From: Campylobacterales bacterium
Lineage (GTDB): Bacteria; Campylobacterota; Campylobacteria; Campylobacterales; Hydrogenimonadaceae
Length of the DNA stretch: 9,144 nt
NCBI GenBank assembly: GCA_027065635.1
Contig: JAMONQ010000116.1
Coordinates: forward strand, 1 to 9,144
Direction of reading: 5' to 3'
Shown: positions 6,527-9,144 of the stretch, one piece after another
Layout: the number at the start of each line of letters is the position of its first letter
How positions within the stretch are numbered: position 1 is the stretch's first letter
Translations under genes and position numbers: made by a program
The notes under the pieces: generated by a model
Databases searched by the model: none
Seen by the model: the letters and a program-made list of their open reading frames with translations, nothing else
Told to the model about the DNA's origin: nothing

Positions 6527-7318
6527 TTATGCAAATACAGCGTCGACGATCCTGATCTCCGTCTCGAGCTTGACTCCAAACATTTCCAGCACCCTTTTTT
6601 TTGCCTCTTCGATAAGAGTGACGCCATCTTCGAAGGTTCCGCCGCCGAGATTGACAAGGAAGTTGGCATGTTTATGGCTCCATGCCATATTGCCTCTGCG
6701 CATACCCTTCAGGCCGCACGCCTCCATCAGTCGGCCCGCAAAGTCGCCTGGCGGGTTTTTGAATGCACTCCCCGCGCTCGGCTCTTTCGGCTGGTTTTTT
6801 CTAAGCTCCAGCAGTTCGGCCGCAAGCCGGCCGTCGAAGCCTCTTTCGATCGTAAAAGTCGCTTCGTACGCTATACCCGGCAAGTCGGCGAAGCGGTAGC
6901 CGTGCGGTATCGCGGATTTGGAAAAAGTGCCGTTTTCGGTAGAGATTTCAAGAAGGGTATCGTAGGTTTCATGCTCTTTGACCCCCGCGTTCATCGCCAG
7001 CATTCCTCCGAGCGTTCCGGGAAGTTTGGCCACAAACTCGAAGCCGCCTATATCATGCCTTTTGCAAAAAGAGAGTATCTTTCCGGTAGGTGTAGCGGCG
7101 CCTATCGTCAGCCTGTCGGAATCGAGTTTTATATAGTCGAAGTCCCTGCCGAGCATCATCAGGGGAGGAGGTGTAGGGGATATGAGAAGATTGTTTGCGC
7201 TTCCTACGAGGTAGTGGTTTTCAAGCGGCCTATCTCCCAGCTCCAGTACCGCCACGTCGACAACGGGACCTATTTTTATACTCGAAAACTTCGAGAAGTC
7301 TATCCGGCGCCTTCTCAA
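6527..7318 (-). CDS. murB: UDP-N-acetylenolpyruvoylglucosamine reductase (short type II)
   Basis: MurB reduces UDP-GlcNAc-enolpyruvate to UDP-MurNAc with NADPH and FAD in the cytosol, the second committed step of peptidoglycan synthesis. The 263-residue form is short and fits type II MurB, as in Helicobacter and Campylobacter. Features in order: FSSIKIG (11-17), the FAD loop VGSANNLLI (38-46, where GGGSN is more usual), LPGTLGGMLAMNAG (99-112), GYRF with R142, PSAGSAFKNP (180-189) with the proton donor S184, HKHANFLVN (215-223), and LETEIRIV (251-258) with E254. The start is TTG 7318, overlapping the fliQ stop as TTGA. AAGGA lies 9 nt upstream, inside fliQ. No nearby ATG would preserve the N-terminal strand. 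The fliQ-murB order is, from memory, shared with C. jejuni. Confidence 0.96.
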   Translation of the reverse strand: MRRRRIDFSKFSSIKIGPVVDVAVLELGDRPLENHYLVGSANNLLISPTPPPLMMLGRDFDYIKLDSDRLTIGAATPTGKILSFCKRHDIGGFEFVAKLPGTLGGMLAMNAGVKEHETYDTLLEISTENGTFSKSAIPHGYRFADLPGIAYEATFTIERGFDGRLAAELLELRKNQPKEPSAGSAFKNPPGDFAGRLMEACGLKGMRRGNMAWSHKHANFLVNLGGGTFEDGVTLIEEAKKRVLEMFGVKLETEIRIVDAVFA

Positions 7319-7581
7319 AAGGCGAAATCCTTGATCATTTCAAAAAGTCGCACCGTAAAGTCAATCATCGTATTCATCATCCAGGGCATGGTGATGATCA
7401 TGACTACCGCGACGACTATGATCTTGGGTATGAAGCTGAGAGTCATTTCGTTGATCTGTGTTGTCGCCTGGAAGATGCTGATGGCAAGACCTGCGATCAG
7501 GCCGGCAAGCAGCATCGGCAGCGACAGAATCAGGGCGACTTTCAGTGTTTCGACACCCAGGGCGATGAATTGAGCCTCCAT
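7315..7581 (-). CDS. fliQ: Flagellar type III export apparatus protein FliQ
   Basis: FliQ is a small inner-membrane subunit of the flagellar export gate (the FliP-FliQ-FliR complex). The 88 residues give two long hydrophobic helices (about 14-37 and 51-71) linked by the hallmark FQATTQINEMTLSFIPK (37-53), which identifies the FliQ/SpaQ/HrcS family. With only one gene of this kind and no injectisome genes around, the flagellar assignment is favoured. The ATG at 7581 is preceded by GGAGG (7591-7595) at 9 nt; that SD lies in a small hairpin belonging to the repeat element upstream. The stop overlaps the murB TTG. No convincing promoter is visible in the 248-nt gap upstream, so it may be transcribed from further upstream through mqnD. 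Confidence 0.95.
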   Translation of the reverse strand: MEAQFIALGVETLKVALILSLPMLLAGLIAGLAISIFQATTQINEMTLSFIPKIIVVAVVMIITMPWMMNTMIDFTVRLFEMIKDFAF

Positions 7582-7587
7582 CTATCC

Positions 7588-7698
7588 GTGCCTCCGGCAC
7601 ATACGGAGCAAGGGCAGAGCCCTCGCTCCTACGTTAACACTGGGTTCTCCTCGGCGGAGGGCCCGCCACGCCGGCGTGGCTTCGAGCCTCCGGCACAT
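7588..7698 (-). repeat. Composite REP-like palindromic element with GTAG head
   Basis: A 13-bp direct repeat, GCCTCCGGCACAT on the plus strand, stands at 7590-7602 and 7686-7698, 96 bp apart. Between the copies are several foldable units. A hairpin at 7605-7629 has two 5-bp stem sections around one mismatch and an AGA loop; read on the minus strand it begins GTAGGAGCGAGGGC, so it carries the GTAG head typical of RAYT-associated REP elements. GCCACGCCGGCGTGGC (7665-7680) is a perfect 16-bp palindrome. GTTAAC (7634-7639) is a short palindrome. The first direct repeat also makes the hairpin GTGCC-TCC-GGCAC (7588-7600). GC content is higher than in the adjacent repeats. Dispersal in the genome is inferred, not shown. 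Confidence 0.7.
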
Positions 7699-7702
7699 TG
7701 AA

Positions 7703-7827
7703 GTAAAAGGTGAAAAGTGAAAAGTAAAAAGTATCGGATGACCGCTGCTGCGGGCTCTCTTTTTATCGATAAAAGGGAGCGAAGCGACCTTTCCGAAACT
7801 TTTAACTTTTAACTTTTCGCTATTAAC
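7703..7827. repeat. Two opposed heptamer arrays around a palindromic core
   Basis: On the plus strand four 7-nt units run from 7703 to 7730: GTAAAAG, GTGAAAA, GTGAAAA, GTAAAAA. On the minus strand four units run from 7827 to 7800: GTTAATA, GCGAAAA, GTTAAAA, GTTAAAA. The arrays therefore point towards each other across a core of about 70 bp. In the core, TTTTATCGATAAAA (7761-7774) is a perfect 14-bp palindrome, extendable with a bulge through CTCTC/GGGAG. The right array starts directly after the mqnD stop codon. No protein-coding potential is credible here. Together with the REP-like element this fills the non-coding gap between mqnD and fliQ (7582-7829). Confidence 0.75.
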
Positions 7828-7829
7828 TT

Positions 7830-8726
7830 TCATGAACCCCTCGCCTCCAGGTATTCGCGGGGAATCAGGAAGTCCTCCGCTCTTATCGGGCACTCGTAGA
7901 AGCCGTGTTCGTAGCCGATCATAAAGAGCCTGTCGAGCGCTTCTATCTGTGTCTCGTCCATCGTGACGGACTTTTCGTTCGCATACAGATCGAGATACTT
8001 TTGCAGTGTCGGCGCATCGATTCTGACAAGATCGCGCTCCAGCAGCATTCTCGCCAGAGTCTGCCGGTGCGTATCGGCTACCCTTACCGCCTTTACCAGC
8101 GCCTCTTCGACGGCAATGGCGCGCGTCAGAGGAATAGAGCGGCGCAGCGCCATACCTCCGAGCGGAAGCGGCAGGTCATCTTTTGCCAGATCCTGCCATA
8201 TATCCCAGATTTCGCGTTCGACTTCGAGGCTATCGTCGAAATCGAGGATACTCTCGTGAATGAGCACGCCGGCATCTACCTCTGCGGAGAGTACGGCTTT
8301 TTCTATATCGAGAAAGTTTTTGTATACGATACGCGCCTGCGGATACGCGATACGAAAGAGCATGGCGTTTGTAGTGTGGCGGCCGCTAAGCGCGACCTTG
8401 AAGTTGCGGCGCAGTCTCTTTCCTTTCGGTTTTATGAGTTTCGGGCCGTATCCTTCGCCGAAACTGACCGCCGTACGAAGCAGGGCGTAGTCGTTTCGGA
8501 TTTTCGGATAGAGGGCGAAACTTATGGCGCTTACGTCATACTCCCCCTTCAGTGCCGCTTCGTTTAGAGTCTCTATGTCGAGTGCGATATTGTCGAAAGG
8601 TACCGGAGTCGATATCCAGCCGAACTTGACGGCGTAGTACATGAATATATCGTCCGCATCGGGCGAGTGGGCCACTGTTATCGGGTTCGGTGTAATGCTT
8701 TTTTGCTGCTTTGTGCTCACTGCCAT
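7830..8726 (-). CDS. mqnD: 1,4-dihydroxy-6-naphthoate synthase (futalosine menaquinone pathway)
   Basis: MqnD converts cyclic de-hypoxanthine futalosine to 1,4-dihydroxy-6-naphthoate in the menaquinone route used by Campylobacterota. The 298-residue protein has a periplasmic-binding-protein-like fold without a signal peptide. Visible features are HSPDADDIFMYYAV (20-33), DVSAIS (64-69), SGRHTTNAMLF (114-124), LIHESILDF (155-163) with H157 at the catalytic histidine position, and DLPLPLGGMALRR (184-196). The related MqnA is less likely because the HSPDADD and LIHE blocks fit MqnD. ATG 8726 is the only good start but its SD is weak (GCGAGC), and it gives about 16 residues before the usual N-terminus. 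The gene is divergent from recA and has its own -10 box TAAAAT (8756 to 8751), leaving a short leader of about 17 nt. Confidence 0.87.
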   Translation of the reverse strand: MAVSTKQQKSITPNPITVAHSPDADDIFMYYAVKFGWISTPVPFDNIALDIETLNEAALKGEYDVSAISFALYPKIRNDYALLRTAVSFGEGYGPKLIKPKGKRLRRNFKVALSGRHTTNAMLFRIAYPQARIVYKNFLDIEKAVLSAEVDAGVLIHESILDFDDSLEVEREIWDIWQDLAKDDLPLPLGGMALRRSIPLTRAIAVEEALVKAVRVADTHRQTLARMLLERDLVRIDAPTLQKYLDLYANEKSVTMDETQIEALDRLFMIGYEHGFYECPIRAEDFLIPREYLEARGS

Positions 8727-8750
8727 GGTGCTCGCTTTGCTTTTTGGTTG

Positions 8751-8774
8751 ATTTTATCGAAATAGTGATAAAAT
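8751..8774. promoter_or_regulatory. Divergent recA/mqnD promoters in an inverted repeat
   Basis: ATTTTATC (8751-8758) and GATAAAAT (8767-8774) form a perfect inverted repeat with 8-bp arms and an 8-nt spacer. The right arm holds the plus-strand box TAAAAT (8769-8774) preceded by TG one base upstream (an extended -10), with TTGATT (8748-8753) as a possible -35 at a short 15-nt spacing, facing recA. The left arm holds TAAAAT on the minus strand (8756 to 8751), facing mqnD. The two promoters overlap, so both probably cannot be occupied at once. No LexA-type box is visible. Confidence 0.6.
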
Positions 8775-8807
8775 ATCTCTAATTTTCATTTTTCATACGA
8801 GGTGGCT

Positions 8808-9144
8808 ATGGATATCGATCCAAACAAACAAAAAGCGCTGGATGTCGCTATAAAGCAGATCGACAAGGCGTTCGGCAAGGGGGCCCTGGTCCGACTGGGC
8901 GACAGGGAGATAGAGCCTATCGAGGCGATAAGCACCGGTTCCTTGGGGCTCGACATGGCTTTGGGTATCGGCGGTGTGCCGAGGGGACGGATCATAGAGA
9001 TATACGGTCCGGAGAGTTCTGGTAAGACGACGCTTGCGCTGCAGATCATCGCGGAGGCCCAAAAGAGCGGCAGCATATGCGCCTTTATCGATGCGGAGCA
9101 TGCACTCGATGTCAGATATGCCAAGAATCTCGGCGTCGATGTGG
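8808..9144 (+). CDS. recA: Recombinase RecA (5' part; runs off the window)
   Basis: RecA binds single-stranded DNA and ATP to catalyse homologous pairing and strand exchange. The first 112 residues are present. They include the N-terminal oligomerisation helix (DPNKQKALDVAIKQIDKAFG), MAW-region residues around STGSLGLDMALG (42-53), the Walker A box GPESSGKT (67-74) with K73, and FIDAEHALD (93-101) with the catalytic glutamate E97. GAGG (8799-8802) lies 5 nt before ATG 8808. The reading frame is open to the last base. It is transcribed away from mqnD from a TAAAAT box about 35 nt upstream of the ATG. The recA/x/fliQ/murB neighbourhood recalls C. jejuni. Confidence 0.98.
   Translation, partial: MDIDPNKQKALDVAIKQIDKAFGKGALVRLGDREIEPIEAISTGSLGLDMALGIGGVPRGRIIEIYGPESSGKTTLALQIIAEAQKSGSICAFIDAEHALDVRYAKNLGVDV

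Noticed and set aside
6668..7573. A 301-codon plus-strand open frame opposite murB and fliQ
   Set aside because: It is a shadow of two clearly identified genes, with composition unlike a real protein and no SD.
7588..7698. An integron attC or phage attachment site
   Set aside because: There is no proper RYYYAAC/GTTRRRY core pair, no integrase and no cassette gene. A REP-type element explains the hairpins better.
7703..7827. A CRISPR array
   Set aside because: The units are 7 nt with no unique spacers, the arrays face each other, and no cas genes are present.
7582..7893. A 103-codon minus-strand open frame through the repeat region
   Set aside because: It starts inside mqnD and runs through heptamer arrays and palindromes; its repeated MCRR segments simply translate the 13-bp direct repeat.

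Overview
The window looks like a chromosomal segment of a Campylobacterota (former Epsilonproteobacteria) bacterium, probably a free-living, sulfur-associated lineage of moderate GC content. The evidence is protein type and gene order, not a database search. There is a coiled-coil protein gene, cdsA and dxr followed by tsaD, a fliQ-murB pair beside recA, a short type II MurB, and a futalosine-pathway menaquinone gene (mqnD). From memory, Campylobacter jejuni has similar neighbourhoods (coiled-coil gene/cdsA/dxr/x/tsaD and recA/x/fliQ/murB), here brought close together. Two split YeeE/YedE membrane proteins suggest handling of thiosulfate or another reduced sulfur species.

Plus-strand block, 1-4420. 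The 3' end of a charged, coiled-coil-like gene is followed by a tightly packed operon: cdsA (CDP-diacylglycerol synthesis), dxr (the committed step of MEP isoprenoid synthesis), a small RBBP9/YdeN-type serine hydrolase, and tsaD (tRNA t6A synthesis). The junctions are TAG|GTG, TTGA and GTGA, so translation is coupled and the downstream genes use non-ATG starts. After an AT-rich gap with its own promoter comes tpx (thiol peroxidase), closed by a strong GC-rich hairpin terminator with a TTCG loop.

Minus-strand block, 4512-8726. Read in the direction of transcription, this is mqnD, a 248-nt non-coding repeat region, fliQ and murB (TTGA overlap), a SpoIIAA/STAS-like protein gene overlapping a 97-residue helical protein of unknown function, and then a two-gene YeeE/YedE unit with its own -10 box. 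The YeeE/YedE unit converges on tpx at the terminator. At the right edge recA reads away from mqnD. The two share an 81-bp intergenic region with a perfect inverted repeat whose arms each contain a TAAAAT -10 box.

Most genes are housekeeping: lipid, isoprenoid, cell wall, tRNA modification, quinone, flagellar export and recombination functions. The least explained parts are the composite repeat region 7588-7827 (a REP-like hairpin with a GTAG head, a 16-bp palindrome, and two oppositely oriented heptamer arrays around a 14-bp palindrome), the SpoIIAA-like/97-aa pair, and the split YeeE/YedE pair. I see no CRISPR array, tRNA, rRNA, insertion sequence or prophage gene, and no gene-free stretch longer than 300 bases. 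I did not find strong evidence for a wholly new system.
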